Shown here: piece by piece, positions 10,934 through 25,300 of the stretch
Numbering within the stretch: position 1 is the stretch's first letter
Layout: the number at the start of each line of letters is the position of its first letter
Assembly: GCA_002751075.1 (NCBI GenBank)
Contig: NAOQ01000068.1
Location: 1,470 to 54,429 of the forward strand
Direction: 5' to 3'
From: Ichthyophonus hoferi
Lineage: Eukaryota > Opisthokonta > Ichthyosporea > Ichthyophonida > Ichthyophonidae
DNA length: 52,960 bases
The notes under the pieces: generated by a model
The model's input: only the letters and a program-made list of their open reading frames with translations
The model's database searches: none
What the model was told of the DNA's origin: nothing
Position numbers and translations under genes: made by a program

Positions 10934-13900
10934 TTAAACATGATTGGCTAGTCCATATATATGTTGCCTACCAATCCGTTTCAATTTTTTACCCCTTTGT
11001 AGAACGGCGAAAGGATGAATGCTTGGTCTCATATATGTTCCAACGCCCCCTAACGTTAATGCTCTCACCTGTGTCAGAGAGAAAAAATATTTTATGTTTT
11101 TATAATAATGGAGAATGAGCCAACAGTCCACCACACAATGAGAATCGATGGAAAGATATTTATACAAAGTAATGATTACATACAGAGATTGGGAAAAAAG
11201 ATTAGTCAGGTGAAAGAAAGACAGGCGAACCATGAATGAAAGAAAAAAAGCCCAATAAGAAATTCGCCACAGAGTTGTTTTATCTAAATAATTTCTGTTA
11301 ACATTAAAAAGGTTTAAGCGAAAGCATTGCAGTATATTAAGGAAAAACTAGATTGAAGTATATAAAAAAATCAATTCTAAAGATATCATAGGGTAGTTAA
11401 ATTATGTAAAATAAAATCATTTTATTACTCTATTATATAAGTAAACATGTATTTTCTTATTGTTTCAAGTTCATTTTGTAAATCCGAATAAAAGCTACAA
11501 CAAGTACAAGAAAGTGGGCGCCAACCAACCTTAACATGATGTCCTATGCCACAGGTTACAGCTATCCACCCAGCAGTAGAGAAACCAATATCACAGGTAC
11601 TATAACCAGCCCATATATTAGTATTGGAGGTTAGCTACATGCACAATATGTGTGAAAGGAGTACGATTAACCAAATTAATTAATTAATTACTTAATTACT
11701 TGATATTAAGCTATTAATCGATCAAAAGAGAGTATACAATGAGCTGAGAACATGAAACCTATTATACATATTAACTTATATTTTAAATAAAATAAAACAA
11801 AGAATGTATTTATAAATTATTATATTTGGAGCATATTATATAGCTAAAAATGATGAAACACAATAAACAATAAATGAACATTGGGAAAATACCACAAAAT
11901 TAAGACGCCATGCATACCTATATTTCATACTCTTTCCCATAAACTCGTACTGAGTCCCATCCAGGGCAGGCAAGCGGTCTAATCGAGCAGCATCCCCTAT
12001 GGGTACAGTGAGGAAATAGGAGGAGGAGGGAACCCCAGAGTGTTTCTCATAGATCTCATCAGCCTGGCTTGTCCTGGTAGCATGAATATGAAGCTAGTAT
12101 TGGGTATAATAGGTAAATAGATAGACCAGTAAGTATGCATAAGCGTATAGAGAGCACTGAGCACTGCATTATATTAATATGTAGTGGCCATTACATTATT
12201 TATCTATACAATGGGCACTACACTTTTTATTCATAATCAGTACCCCTGTATTTAGTATTTATATACATTGTATTATATATATATATGGTAAGCAGTACAT
12301 TATATATATAGTCAGTACTACAGCATATATGTCTATATTTGTATGTATATACGTTATTACGATTGGGTAGGTGGAAAGATTCAAGTATATAGTTATCTTG
12401 ACTCTGGTCAATATATATTTAATATATTTAATGTACAGCAGGGTCTATACCAATCATACATACTTCAAGATAATTAATTATACATTAAAATGACCATAGT
12501 CCAATAAGGTACGAGTAAGTATCAAGCTATACAATAAAGGAACCGATACATTTCGCATCATAAATAGTAATAATAATATAATATAGAAAGAACACAATAT
12601 AATATAGTAAATAATAATACCAATAATAATAACGTAAATTATATTAGTAATCACAATATAATGAATGATATTAGTAGTAACAAGATAACCAAACTACATT
12701 TATGGACTGTGATGAGAATGATATGGTCATGATTGCCTTTTCAATACTACCTATTACAGATATATATATATATATATATTTTATAATTAACAAAATATTT
12801 TTAAGTATTAGTAAAAAAATAATGGCGACCTAAACAAAAAAAATAAAAAAATAGTTTTTGTAAATTTGGGCTTATACTGANNNNNNNNNNNNNNNNNNNN
12901 NNNNNNNNNNNNNNNNNNNNNNNNNNNNNNNNNNNNNNNNNNNNNNNNNNNNNNNNNNNNNNNNNNNNNNNNNNNNNNNNNNNNNNNNNNNNNNNNNNNN
13001 NNNNNNNNNNNNNNNNNNNNNNNNNNNNNNNNNNNNNNNNNNNNNNNNNNNNNNNNNNNNNNNNNNNNNNNNNNNNNNNNNNNNNNNNNNNNNNNNNNNN
13101 NNNNNNNNNNNNNNNNNNNNNNNNNNNNNNNNNNNNNNNNNNNNNNNNNNNNNNNNNNNNNNNNNNNNNNNNNNNNNNNNNNNNNNNNNNNNNNNNNNNN
13201 NNNNNNNNNNNNNNNNNNNNNNNNNNNNNNNNNNNNNNNNNNNNNNNNNNNNNNNNNNNNNNNNNNNNNNNNNNNNNNNNNNNNNNNNNNNNNNNNNNNN
13301 NNNNNNNNNNNNNNNNNNNNNNNNNNNNNNNNNNNNNNNNNNNNNNNNNNNNNNNNNNNNNNNNNNNNNNNNNNNNNNNNNNNNNNNNNNNNNNNNNNNN
13401 NNNNNNNNNNNNNNNNNNNNNNNNNNNNNNNNNNNNNNNNNNNNNNNNNNNNNNNNNNNNNNNNNNNNNNNNNNNNNNNNNNNNNNNNNNNNNNNNNNNN
13501 NNNNNNNNNNNNNNNNNNNNNNNNNNNNNNNNNNNNNNNNNNNNNNNNNNNNNNNNNNNNNNNNNNNNNNNNNNNNNNNNNNNNNNNNNNNNNNNNNNNN
13601 NNNNNNNNNNNNNNNNNNNNNNNNNNNNNNNNNNNNNNNNNNNNNNNNNNNNNNNNNNNNNNNNNNNNNNNNNNNNNNNNNNNNNNNNNNNNNNNNNNNN
13701 NNNNNNNNNNNNNNNNNNNNNNNNNNNNNNNNNNNNNNNNNNNNNNNNNNNNNNNNNNNNNNNNNNNNNNNNNNNNNNNNNNNNNNNNNNNNNNNNNNNN
13801 NNNNNNNNNNNNNNNNNNNNNNNNNNTCAGATAGCACCAAACATCAAGCATTGACCAGCTTTAATGCCGAAGGTTCTAGGTTTTAGATTCTTGGTAGGGA

Positions 13901-16900
13901 GCACTAGCTTAAGCTCTTCTTGTGTTAAATATTGTGATATTTGATTACGATTGAATATACCCGGTGTGTCATGTATTAAGGGATGTTTCTCTTTCTGTCC
14001 AAAGAATTTACTTGGTAGCTTCTCTTCCTTTGTAGTTTGGGTAAGTAGTCCATCGTTTTTATCACTGTCGAGAGTGTAAGTTAGTACAAGTGTTTGATTA
14101 TGAATATATAAATATGTCCTTTAAGAAAAAAACATTATGTAAGAAAAAATAACGAATAGTAGTATGTATGTAGTAGAGAGCTACAGCCATATTGCTTTCA
14201 CTGAACTGATAACATGGCTATGATCAAAGAAACTAAAAAGGGGGATGGAGAGAACATAATATGTATAGATGCATTATACAATAATGGAGGAAAGAAATGT
14301 TGTAATAGGCTAGAGATAGGAGTGGTTTTAAAAATAACAATAGGTAGTTTATGTTTATGACTAATAGCATAGTAATACCCATATGACAGGGTATACTGTA
14401 TGGAGAACAAAAAAGAGAGGGAAAGCATGGAGTCAGGGTTGACAAATGCTATTATTGTCAACAGTTAGTCCATTAAAAATTAATGGAGACATGGAGACAT
14501 AGCTAGCTCAGAGGCATATAACGCTTAGAACTACTATCGTTGACTTATTGATAATTAATAGGTTATTGCTATAACAATGTGGAATTACTAGGGGTGGGTG
14601 GTATTGTATATCTATATTAGATAGGAGAGGATAAAGAGAAAACATGACTCTTACAGATCGCCAATAATAGGGACCAAGCTAAAACTCAAAGGTGCAATGG
14701 TCGTGCCAGGGAAGGTAGAAACTGTGCACTGTTGATACTTTTCATGAGAATAGGCACTGGATTTTCCTACCTTCTTCAAATCCCCTCTGTATGGCCACAC
14801 AAACTACATTAAAAACATTAAAGTACATGATAATCATTGGTCTGATATCACTGTATGAGGTATAGACACACAGGAGAGAGGAAGGGATGATATGGTTGCC
14901 ATTCTACTGTCCTATCTAGTTGTATACCTCATATACCTTTGTTATTATCCACCTACCCTATCTACCCTATTCTACCCTATTCTACCCTATTCTACCCTGT
15001 CCTACCCTGTCCTACCCTATCTACCCTATTCTACCCTATCCTACTCCATCCTACCCCATCTACCCTATCTACCCTATTCTACCCTATCCTACTCCATCCT
15101 ACCCCATCTACCCTATCTACCCGACTCTATCCTGCCCTATCTACCCTATCCTATCCTATCCTACCCTATCTACCCTATTCTACCCTATCCTACCTAATCT
15201 ATCTATAATACACACACTACCATCTCTATGCTGTCAAATCATCACATAGGCCATCAAGCAACTCTATTAAATTATCCTAAACCATATCCACATATTCACA
15301 CTCACACTCAACTTACCGAAAACATTGCATAAGTGAGTTAATTAAAGACGATTTCCCGACATTTGTACAGCCAACGAGGTACACATGCCTACCCCTTCTA
15401 AGTAATTCCATCTGCTTCCTGAGGTCTTCTATACCCAACTTTGTCCGAGCACTTACCAGTACCATCCCACATACATTCTTCAACCCCGCCCTAGGATATT
15501 GCAGACGGGAGTTACGTTATGTAATAAGTGTGCATAGGAAAAAGAAGAGAAAAAGGCAAGGCAGATAGTGCAAGTGGAGTAGTGTTTGGTTAGTATAGAA
15601 TAGGATAGGATAGGATAACATAAGATAGCATAGGATAGGACAGGGTAGAGTCAGGTTGTTGAATTGTTGAATTATACTGTAGGCATTTAACAGTTTGGTG
15701 CATATAGATACATGTAAATATATCCTATGGGGGTGCTCTATTACCTTGGTGGGGTCTATATACATAAAAGGGAAGACAGATCATACAGGGTACCATGCTT
15801 TTCTACTACAAAACTAGATGCATAGAATTATAACTCAAATTTATATCAAGCCATTTTTATACTTTCACTTTATCCCCCACCTTCCTCCCTCTCCCTCTCC
15901 CTCTCCCTCTCCCTTTTTTGCGCACGATTACCCGGCTATTTCCGCCTCAATAATCTCCAAGGTTTTCTTTGTCGTATAGGGAACATCTGGGACTCCTCCC
16001 AATAGGAGATCTGCCTTATTAATAGCCAGGAGAATAGGGTTTCTTGGCCCCACTATCTCATGGAGCCCTGCATGTACAGAGCCTTGAATATCAAGAATAT
16101 CTATAACGTGTACGATGAGCCCATCCTTATCCTTCAGGAAGTTCAAGTGATGTTTGTAATTGTGGTTGGCAACATCAGCATCTATCACCTGAGGAATAGA
16201 GTGAAAGGAAAAAGAGAGAGAGAGAGAGAGAGAGAGAGTGTGTGTGTGTGTGATGACATGAAGGAAGGATGATACTACCCTGTATGCAATCAAGGCTTAT
16301 ATATGTGTATATCCTGTATTAAGAAAACAATTGTATATCTCAAGTTGTGCAAAAGAATGTGTTTTCCTATCAAGATAGACAGTCTCAATAAGGCATAGTT
16401 GGTTGTAGTACACAAATGTGCGTTGAAGTGTATAGGTGTAATCTATCTATGTGTGGTATTTACAGCCATATATGGGTAGAGGTGGGTAATGTGATTGGTC
16501 CAGGTCAGAAGAGCAATTGGTTTGTTAGCAAGAAAAAAGAAGAGAGCGATTACAATACCAATCGAAGATGGGTTAACTAGAGGGGGTAGGAAGGTAGGGT
16601 AGGGGGATTAACATATACACAAGGGAAGATAAACAAATAAACAATATAGGCATTATATTTGTATGAAATGGAAAGTGTATAGATAAAAAATAATAAAAAA
16701 AACAGAAAAAATATGTGGATTATAATAATTAAGGAGATAGGAGAAGATCAAGGCATTCAAGATGGATAGAGATGTGATTATATTTTCAATTTAGCATGCC
16801 ATCAATCACATGTATGAGCGCCATGAATAAACTAAATACGGACCCTACATAGTATGCAATCCCTAAGTACATTGTAATACTACTAATTCCGTTGTATACT

Positions 16901-18076
16901 CGTTTGTTATATAGATAATCCACATAACAGTGATAAAACTCGCATGATAATGATAAGAAGTTTACGATATACCTATACCTTGTTATAATGCTTTAGAGAG
17001 AAACATCTGCGACATAAGGAATGGACTGGGTTGGCCAATGCCATCAACCGTAGGGTCTCCTCATCTATTAACTTGCCCTCATAGTACTTTCTTTTACTTG
17101 GTTTTTTTATTGGGATATAACCCATCTTAAAAATAAAATGAAAAGAACGTTAATAGTTGCTAGGTTGCTAACAGGTATTTTTAGTTTCCTTGCTGACTTT
17201 AGGAGACAAGTATCCATAGTCAGATGTTTAGCATATATGTATATCAGCAAATTTAATTTTGTCTTCTTGTGTGCATTTTTATGAGTGATGATGCGTGTAT
17301 CGGGGAAGATATATATCTGTATCATGCATATTGTGGCTTATATATCTTCATACTAGCCTGAATGCATGTATGCTACCATTTACTAAAAGTACTATGACCA
17401 AAATGACTACACTTCTATTTTACAGTTCAGAATTCCATCCTCCAGGCAGCAGTAAAATATTATTAACAATTCTATTAAAACACCATTAGGATCAAACAAA
17501 AGGAGTCCTGAAGACCCTGATATGTATTATTTTATAAATAAACACCCACAATATACCTGATTAATATACACAGAAAGACGAAGGAATTCTGGTGTAAAAT
17601 TATGTCACTTTGATGTTTTATAGCAAATGAAATCATAATTGCCAGTCACTAATTGATAGTGCATAAATAATGTATTGTAATTACAGAGCGTGATTATACA
17701 TCTTTGTGGGCATTACAATAATAACAGACCAAGGTATTATGACATCCTCTCCTACCTCTGACTCTGATTCTGACTGCAGGTACACTCCACATCCTGGACA
17801 CTTCCCCCCACACACTCTCTCCACACCATCATCTCTCACATCACGTTCTACAATAGATGTAGTTTCCGTTTCCATTTCTGCTGTCGTTTCCTGTTGTGCC
17901 GTGGTAGTGTAGTATTGTAGGTGGCGGCCTCTAGGTACAGTATGTCTCAGGAACATAGACTGTTCTTGCGGCCGTGTCCATGATTTGGCAGGCAATAGCT
18001 GTGATGCTCGATACTGAATTTGTCTAATGGCACCTGAGTGGAGGCATGCTACGTGCCTTAGTCCATATGAAACCAC
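10934..18076 (-). CDS. NOA1: NOA1 mitochondrial GTPase (YqeH family, circularly permuted), interrupted by an assembly gap
   Basis: Matrix GTPase needed for mitochondrial ribosome function. Minus-strand exons: 18076-17756, 17125-16979, 16188-15932, 15490-15317, 14786-14655, 14064-about 13827 (runs into the N gap), then 12093-11918, 11599-11530 and 11068-10934. All visible junctions keep phase. Exon 1 has an Arg-rich, acid-poor presequence and ends in the zinc-knuckle half CPGCGVYLQ. Exon 2 starts MGYIPI and holds the second half, LCRRCFSLKHYNK. The GTPase motifs come in permuted order: G4 AINKADLL, G5 SAR, G1 GCTNVGKSS, G2 region TFPGTT, G3 HDTPGIF. The C-terminal part has ADEIYEKH and ends IYGLANHV. 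The start is uncertain: 18076 is a GTG directly after an AG, so an upstream exon may exist; the first in-frame ATG is at 17956. One or more exons probably lie in the gap. Confidence 0.93.
12881..13826. other. Assembly gap (946 N)
   Basis: Run of N inside NOA1. It interrupts the exon that follows the G3 motif and probably hides the next exon(s). Any ORF reported across it is an artefact. Confidence 0.99.
14950..15202. repeat. Pentanucleotide-type minisatellite (CTACCCTAT units)
   Basis: Tandem CTACCCTATC, CTACCCTATT and CTACTCCATC units in the NOA1 intron between 14787 and 15316. The ORFs read through it in all three frames (Tyr/Pro/Leu-rich) are repeat artefacts. Confidence 0.95.
15595..15652. 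repeat. AGGAT-type pentanucleotide repeat
   Basis: Degenerate TAGGA/AGGAT repeat in the NOA1 intron between 15491 and 15931. It is related in pattern to the CTATC repeats read on the other strand. Confidence 0.8.
15881..15915. repeat. (CTCCCT)n tract
   Basis: Short CCCTCT hexanucleotide run beside the NOA1 exon that ends at 15932. It lies on the donor side of that exon. Confidence 0.85.
16208..16253. repeat. Compound (AG)n(TG)n microsatellite
   Basis: AG repeat switching to TG repeat just upstream (minus-strand sense) of the NOA1 exon starting at 16188. On the minus strand it is a pyrimidine-rich tract leading to the acceptor. Confidence 0.9.
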
Positions 18077-19324
18077 CTATTTGACGTGTTTGTAGGTTTG
18101 TAGTGCAAATTATTTGGGAACTTGGTGTTAGTGTTATGCTGCCATATATTATTTTATATTTAAAGTGTTACAAGAGATACATAGGAAAGAAGGAATGCGC
18201 TCAAAAGAGTGAAACAGGAAAGATAAACAGCTAAATGCAATGTAAAGTGTCTGCAAACTTAGGTGCACAAATGGTCACGACAGCTACAAGCATTAATACC
18301 CAAGGGTTAGAAAGAGAGAAGCGGTCAGAGTTTTTAATAGTGGGTTAGGTATATTTAAATAAAGGGGGTTAAGGAACAGGAACATGAAGGGTGGAAGGGA
18401 GGGGGCAGAGAAAATAAAATGCAAATAAAATAAACTGCACTTTATTAAGCAATATAAGTAGAAACTGTCAAGGACACCTAAAAAATCATTGTTATTTAAA
18501 CGAATTCATAAGAAATGTATCTTCACCTGTTTATATTGACACCTAAGCATTGCTATTTTCTGCATAGTTATGCCCCATGTTTTAACTGATGAAATCATTT
18601 ATCAAATAGGCTTTAGTTCTTTAATATTCTGTATGAGCGTTTATATATGCAAAAAAATAGGTACATCTGTATATTTGTGTAGGTGAGTTATATTACGATA
18701 TTATTTTCTACTGCAGTTTTGTCCTGTATATTCTATCTCAATTTATATGTGTATTAGTTTATATTCATACCTAAACAGATTTTAGGTTATGGCTACAGCT
18801 GATTATTTGGTTTTCTATCTATATACATATGTTCCTCCTATTTGTTATTATATAAACTAATATTTCAACTTACTATTTACTATACATGAATAAACGTTTA
18901 TTTATTCATCAAAACATTGTAGATCTAATGTGTCAATTAATATTCTGATTAGCTAGATGTTAGATTTATGAGCCAGAACTGGCTCGTGGTTAATTCGACC
19001 AAGAATACCATTTGAGGACGATAGATAACGTCATATATTTTTGTAAAATATGTATTAGCTGCTTATTTATATACCTTATTAAAAAATTAAATATCATATA
19101 TTAGTAGTATTTAAATTAAACATATCTTTTGTTTTCATTTTTATAATTATATTTTGTAGTGTTATATCACCAGTTCATTTAATTGATAGATTAATGAAAA
19201 TTAATCTTTCACCAATCCCGTACGGAAATAACGTGTTTATTTTTTTCAAAATTTATCCCGCTTTATAAATGCATATTTATTAGCATTATTAGTATATATT
19301 TTTAATCTAGTTTTATTATGAAAA
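18077..19324. promoter_or_regulatory. Intergenic region between divergent NOA1 and LONP1
   Basis: About 1.25 kb of AT-rich DNA between the first recognisable NOA1 exon and the LONP1 start codon. Both products work in the mitochondrial matrix, so this is a candidate two-way promoter. A CCAAT pentamer sits near 19213, about 110 bp upstream of the LONP1 ATG. I see no clear TATA box, E-box or CRE octamer; a partial AACGTCA lies near 19029. A short upstream NOA1 exon could lie here. Confidence 0.45.
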
Positions 19325-22270
19325 ATGTTTTTGCCCTCAGCACTGCACCCGTTTAGGGCAAACTTTTCAGGCTCTATAGCAGCAGTATATACTGGCTTAA
19401 GATGTATATCAGGATTACCTACCCATCATAATGTTAATAATAAAATATGTTCAAGTTCCAATGTGCATTTGTTGCCGGCATGGAGAGGTTTGCATACTTC
19501 AAAGCCATTTTTTGAGGAAGCCAAACACGGCGAGAGCGAGGAGGGAAAAACTAACCCAGCTGCTGGGTATGTGATGTGAATTAATCATTTATAGCAATAT
19601 TAAAATGGTGCAGGAATAATTTTTTTCACTTTCTTTCTAGGTTGTATTGTATTGGAGGCAACAAGCACATTTCCGCTCCCACCTTCCCACCAACTCGGCC
19701 CTAAAAAATTAATCACACACAACTATTCTTGTGGCTATTTACACACATTTTTTGTCAAATATTTTCCTACTGATTACCCAGTTTACATACAGTTATTTCA
19801 TCTATACCTTTCATCAAACTATTGAGATTAACCGCTATATCTGTTATAAAGTACACACAACTTCACAACATATCCCTTAGTATACAAGCAGTATAAATGA
19901 TTATGAATTTAGGAAGAACATTGATATATATATGCACACCAATATTATTCAATGGAAAAAGCATAAAGTTTAGCATGATTAGATAATATACAACACATAG
20001 ACCATTATTCACTTTCTTTATACATTTTCATATTTATATGGTTTCATTAGTCTTATTCTATTGTCTTTCCTCTCTGGTATATAAGGATCATTATAATATC
20101 CCCTGGGCTAAATAAATCTTTCTAAGCTCACGAGAATGATATTGTTTTGATCATAATATTACACACGAGGATGTATGTTAACCAAGTGTTATTATAGTAG
20201 CCATTTGACTTACAGTAATCATATATAAAAATTACAGATTACCATTATGTACTAAGTCATTATATAACATCACATTAAGAGAGAGATATATATAATATAA
20301 GTAAACACCAATCCTTGTCCCTCTTTAAATGCTATATATATATATATACATTGCAGAGGCTACTTATCACACCTTTATATCACCAGCCACCAGCCCTATT
20401 TAAACACTTCTTTCTCTTTCATCCATCTCTATTCTAACTTTCATTGTATGACTATGTATATCTACATATACATGTTTATATTAAGGATGAAGCAATGAGT
20501 TGTGTCACACCTCCCTTATATTATTATTTCCTATACTACTATGTTATCTGCATGCTAGGTTGTTACATACTTGTAAATGCTTAGGATATCATATCACAAT
20601 CACAAGTGCTATCATGCCTATAAATATAGCTCTTACCATTGGTTAATAATCATGTGCAGGAAAGCGAGTAATGAAACCAAAGCCATGCAGCCCTTTGGGG
20701 TGCCCAAGGAGTACCCTGAAGTATGTACTGGCATGATATGTATGCAATCACATCGGATATCCACACAGTCCGTTGCTATGCTGTATATCTTTGCTCATGC
20801 CTGTCCGACTTTCCCTCCACTATATGATACCATTACCTGATGACTACCTCTCAATGCTCCATTGCTCTATTTTTTTTTAACCTCTACGTGGTTGCTATGA
20901 CCACAGCAGACATATGGTTTAGAAAAAATGCCTTTATATTGGGTGCCTCGAGTTATCGGAATATCTCAGATGATTGGCATTGGATCTCCCATCCATTTTT
21001 AACTTTATTAGGTTAATTTGATCATGCATACATTAACTAATATAGTGATATCCTATTGGCCTAGGCCGCACTAAATGGTGCCCCCTTTCCTTCTACAGGT
21101 ATTGGCTCTAGGTTTCCCTCGGCCTGTGTTCCCAGAGTTTGTCACTTATCAATTCTTTACTGACAAGCCACTCATTGAGAAGGTATATAACATAATGCCC
21201 AAATCATTGACTAGCTATAATGGGAGGGAATTGAACCAATATTTGATTGGTTAAAAGAGATAGTGCTGGAGAAGAAGGATTTGGGTTTTTAACTAATCGT
21301 AATTTTGTGGTTGGTGTAAAGGTATTATCTGATTAGTCTATCAGGCTATTCCTTAGCTACGGTTATCATGGGTAGTCAACGATGAAAAAGTGTCGTAGAG
21401 ATATAATAACACTGATAGGCCAGGTTTGACGTGATAAGCTAGATACACGAGAATAGGCGCAGCAATGTTAATTACTATGGCACTTTGTACCAATCAGAAA
21501 TACATATATTATTCATGTCCAATTAATGCGAATTTACTTGATATAAATGACTCCATGAGGGTGAATCTAGCTATCGTTTATACACCAATCATTGGTAATC
21601 TATAGAATACTAAGTACTAAACATAGGCTTTTTTCTATTATACCTATCAACATCGTCGACTTATCTTTACACCTATGGGAGATAATCTGTATGAGACCTA
21701 TACCTACATGGCTATCACTATATTTATATATACTTATGTCTTTGCACCAATAAAGATAGCCCTCATCTCCTATGCGTGGCAATCTGTTCCAGACTTATGA
21801 CCTATGACCCATGCCTTTCGGCCTAATGAAATACATACCCATATATAATAATATATCTTATTCAATCATTAGAGTATAATAAAACGTTCTCTATTCATTC
21901 CTCACAATTAATAGAAGCCTATCAAATCATCATGTTAAAGTACTAACCTATCAGGTCATTAGTAATAACACACTGTACTTTAATAAAACATCACAGCTAA
22001 AGAAGATTGCCGCAAGCAGTACACCATATATAGGTATCTTTATGGCCCAGGGTGAGGAAGCCCGTAGGACAGAAGTTATTCATCATGCCAACCAATTACA
22101 TCGTGTGGGAGCGTTCTGCTCTATCCAAAGGATTATAGATCATCAGAGGAATGTACAAATTACCTTTAATGCCCATAGAAGGTGAGCATAGGCTGGGTGG
22201 TGCAGGAGCATGGCTAGAGTTGGGTTTATGTGTATATATGTGTGTGCATGTATGTTTGTATGTATGTATG

Positions 22271-22304
<34 letters not shown>

Positions 22305-25300
22305 TGTATGTATGTATGTATGTATGTATGCATGATAGTATGTTAGATTTTTATGTATGTTTATAATTCAATATATTATGGTAGAATACTTGAAACATTT
22401 AGTAGTTGGTTGATGATTCTTTTAGAATTCAGTAAATTAATATATATATATATCTTAATTTGCTCTAGTATTATTATATTAGCTTCATATTAATTCTCAG
22501 TATCTTACCAAGTATTCCTATTTTAGTATTAGCCCAGTTTTAAGGCTCTACATGATTTTACTCCAATGGTAAGCCACTTCCTCGCTAATGATAAGCTAAT
22601 AATACACTTCAACCATCCATTATGCACAAATTTAATTATCATCATTTACATGATTGGCTAGAAAGATATAGCCATTCAACACACCCACTAAAATATGTGA
22701 TGAAGGTGTAGGATTAAACAGACCAATCACAGAGAGGGGACAGGTTACCATATTATAATATTATCCTGTGGCATGAATGATAATTAACCAACGAGTACTT
22801 GATGACTTTTAATCAGAATACGCATCAAGAATGTGATTTCCAAGGAGCCTTTTCTCACTGTACGAGTGGATAATGTAGAGGCGGAGCCCTACGATCCGGA
22901 GTATGCTATTCCTTCTACAGTGTTTAATTTCAATGTTTATCTTAGTGTGTATGTCTATTTACTGTAGTTATATGTATATGCCCATATCGTTTTGTATTAT
23001 TATTAGGTCTCCATTTCTATATGCCTTCACAGTTTGTATATGAATATGTGCTTGTATACATAGAAATACGTCACGAAACCTACCTAACCCATATCAACCC
23101 CTACTGGTGGCTGTGTAACCAATGGCCCCACCCCTCTCCCTTTCTCTTTTGCTCTCTCCCTCTCCCTCCCCCTCTCCTGTATAGAGACACCATGATAAAA
23201 GTCACACAGCATGCTTTGATGGAATGCATGAAGGAGATCATGCAGAATAACCGGAGTATCAATGAGCAGATAATGTTCCAGCTCTCGGTATGTGTATGTA
23301 TGTATGTATATTAGTAATACAGTCAGGCCTAGCATGATAATGACGAGGTGGGGGTAGGTTGGGATATAGGGCTAAGGATATGGTAGGGATGGAGAGCGGA
23401 AGGGAGGGGAGGCGTGAGTAGGATAGCAAGGACACGGAGATAGATATAGCCAGAGAGAGTAAGCCTTAGGAGCCCTACCTATGGTAGTGTTGGTTCTCTT
23501 AAGCCTAGCTGCTAGTCCACCCTTGGCCCTTCCTCTCCTATTGTTATTAAAGTCTCCCTCTCCTCTCTATTATATTCTACCCCCTGCTTATAGGTCCGCT
23601 GGCTGTATGGCTACATAGTATGTTTAAACCTCTGCTAACTCACCGTTCTGCTTATCGAATTATCCACTAATATACTGTGATAGTCATTAAATCATTAAAT
23701 TGCCGATTTCTTCATCCAATTAGCTGTCTACCAACCATCAAATAGCCCTATCATATATAACCAATAGTTTCATAACCCAATACCCTTTCCATCTATGTAA
23801 CCCATAGCAACCCACTATCCAATAGACATTAAGCACCGAGATCATGACTAAGCCAGGCATGCTAGCCGATTTTGTGGCAGCCTTGTGCCCCAGTGACCTA
23901 CCGAAGGGCCAGATGGTTCTTGAGGAGTTGAATATTCGTAATTTACCCCCCCCATCCCCTCCCGTATGGGGAGACTTAATCTGTTATCTCTTTTTTTTTA
24001 ATTATTGTGCTATCCTCTGATTGGATCCTTGGATTCTGACCCTCTCTATATAACTGGCTCTCTCTGTATCAGTTCTCTATACTGTTCATTGTCGTATTAT
24101 ACTATCTACCCACCTTCTCCCTTCCTCATTATCCCTGGTTTATTGAAGTGTGTCATGATATTCTACCAATAATATCATGCACATTGTAGATGTATCAATA
24201 CAATGGCCTTGCTTTCCCCCTATAAGAAAGATGAATGGCTGGTCTTTATACAGCCTTGTAATTTAATGTGCCAACAGCAACACAGTGAACTATGGGAATA
24301 TAAGGCTAATTGATTACACGCCTAATAATTGTCTTATGAACCTTAGATAGCATTGGATAATATCGACCAATTAAGTATCATAATAATACCATGACAGCCA
24401 GGCGTATACTAATCACTACAACGTATTAAGATTAAGCAAAAGTAAAAGTAAAATCACCCGGGTCGCATAGATCTGCTGATTGGTTTACTGGATTACTATG
24501 ACTAGGGTATTACTCTCATAGGACTTATACCTATATTAATTTAATACCTACATTAAAATTTATACATGTGATATAATTTATACCTCTATTATAACCAATC
24601 ATAATAGATCATTCTCTCTCCCAGGTGAGCGATTAACATTAGCCCTGGAACTTCTTAAAAAGGAACTAGTAGCAACCACCTTGATGGCTCAGATCCAATC
24701 AGAGGTTGAGGCTGATTACCAAAAGAATCAACGCAGGTGTGTGTGTGTGTGATTGTAGGCCAATAGAGCAAGAGGTGCGAGTGGCTTGTGAACAGCACAG
24801 AGGTTTAAGGGCGATTAAGCCAATAGAAATGCATGTTTATATATTTAGATTTACATATATATGTGACTAAAGGGGTGCAGTCAATAGGTCTGACTAAGAT
24901 AGATTAGAGGTAAGTGATAATATTATTAATTAATGATGCCTGGGCATGATAATTAATATAGAGGGTCGTATCATGAGGGAGTAGATATATAATAAGATAT
25001 TTAAATGATAGATATACCCTTATTTTATAAAGGATAGGTATACATATATGATACCTATGACCTCTTAAGCTATTCTACATCAATTTGCTTCATTTAATTC
25101 TCTTTCTTATATTTATTTTTGGTATCTATTCCCCACCAGTAATCGTCCAGCTTTATTTTTTATTGAAGGTTTCTTGCCTTACTCGACCCATGCTCTTCTT
25201 TCTTTATATTTATTTATTTTATTACCTTCTACACATATAATTTATATATTACTCACTATTGGCTTGTCTTTATTATAGGTACATGCTGATGGAGCAGTTA

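Noticed and set aside
12808-13851. Minus-strand ORFs of 347 and 322 residues
   Set aside because: They are translations of the N gap and carry no sequence information.
14950-15202. CRISPR-like regular repeats
   Set aside because: No unique spacers; this is simple tandem pentamer DNA inside an intron of a eukaryotic gene.
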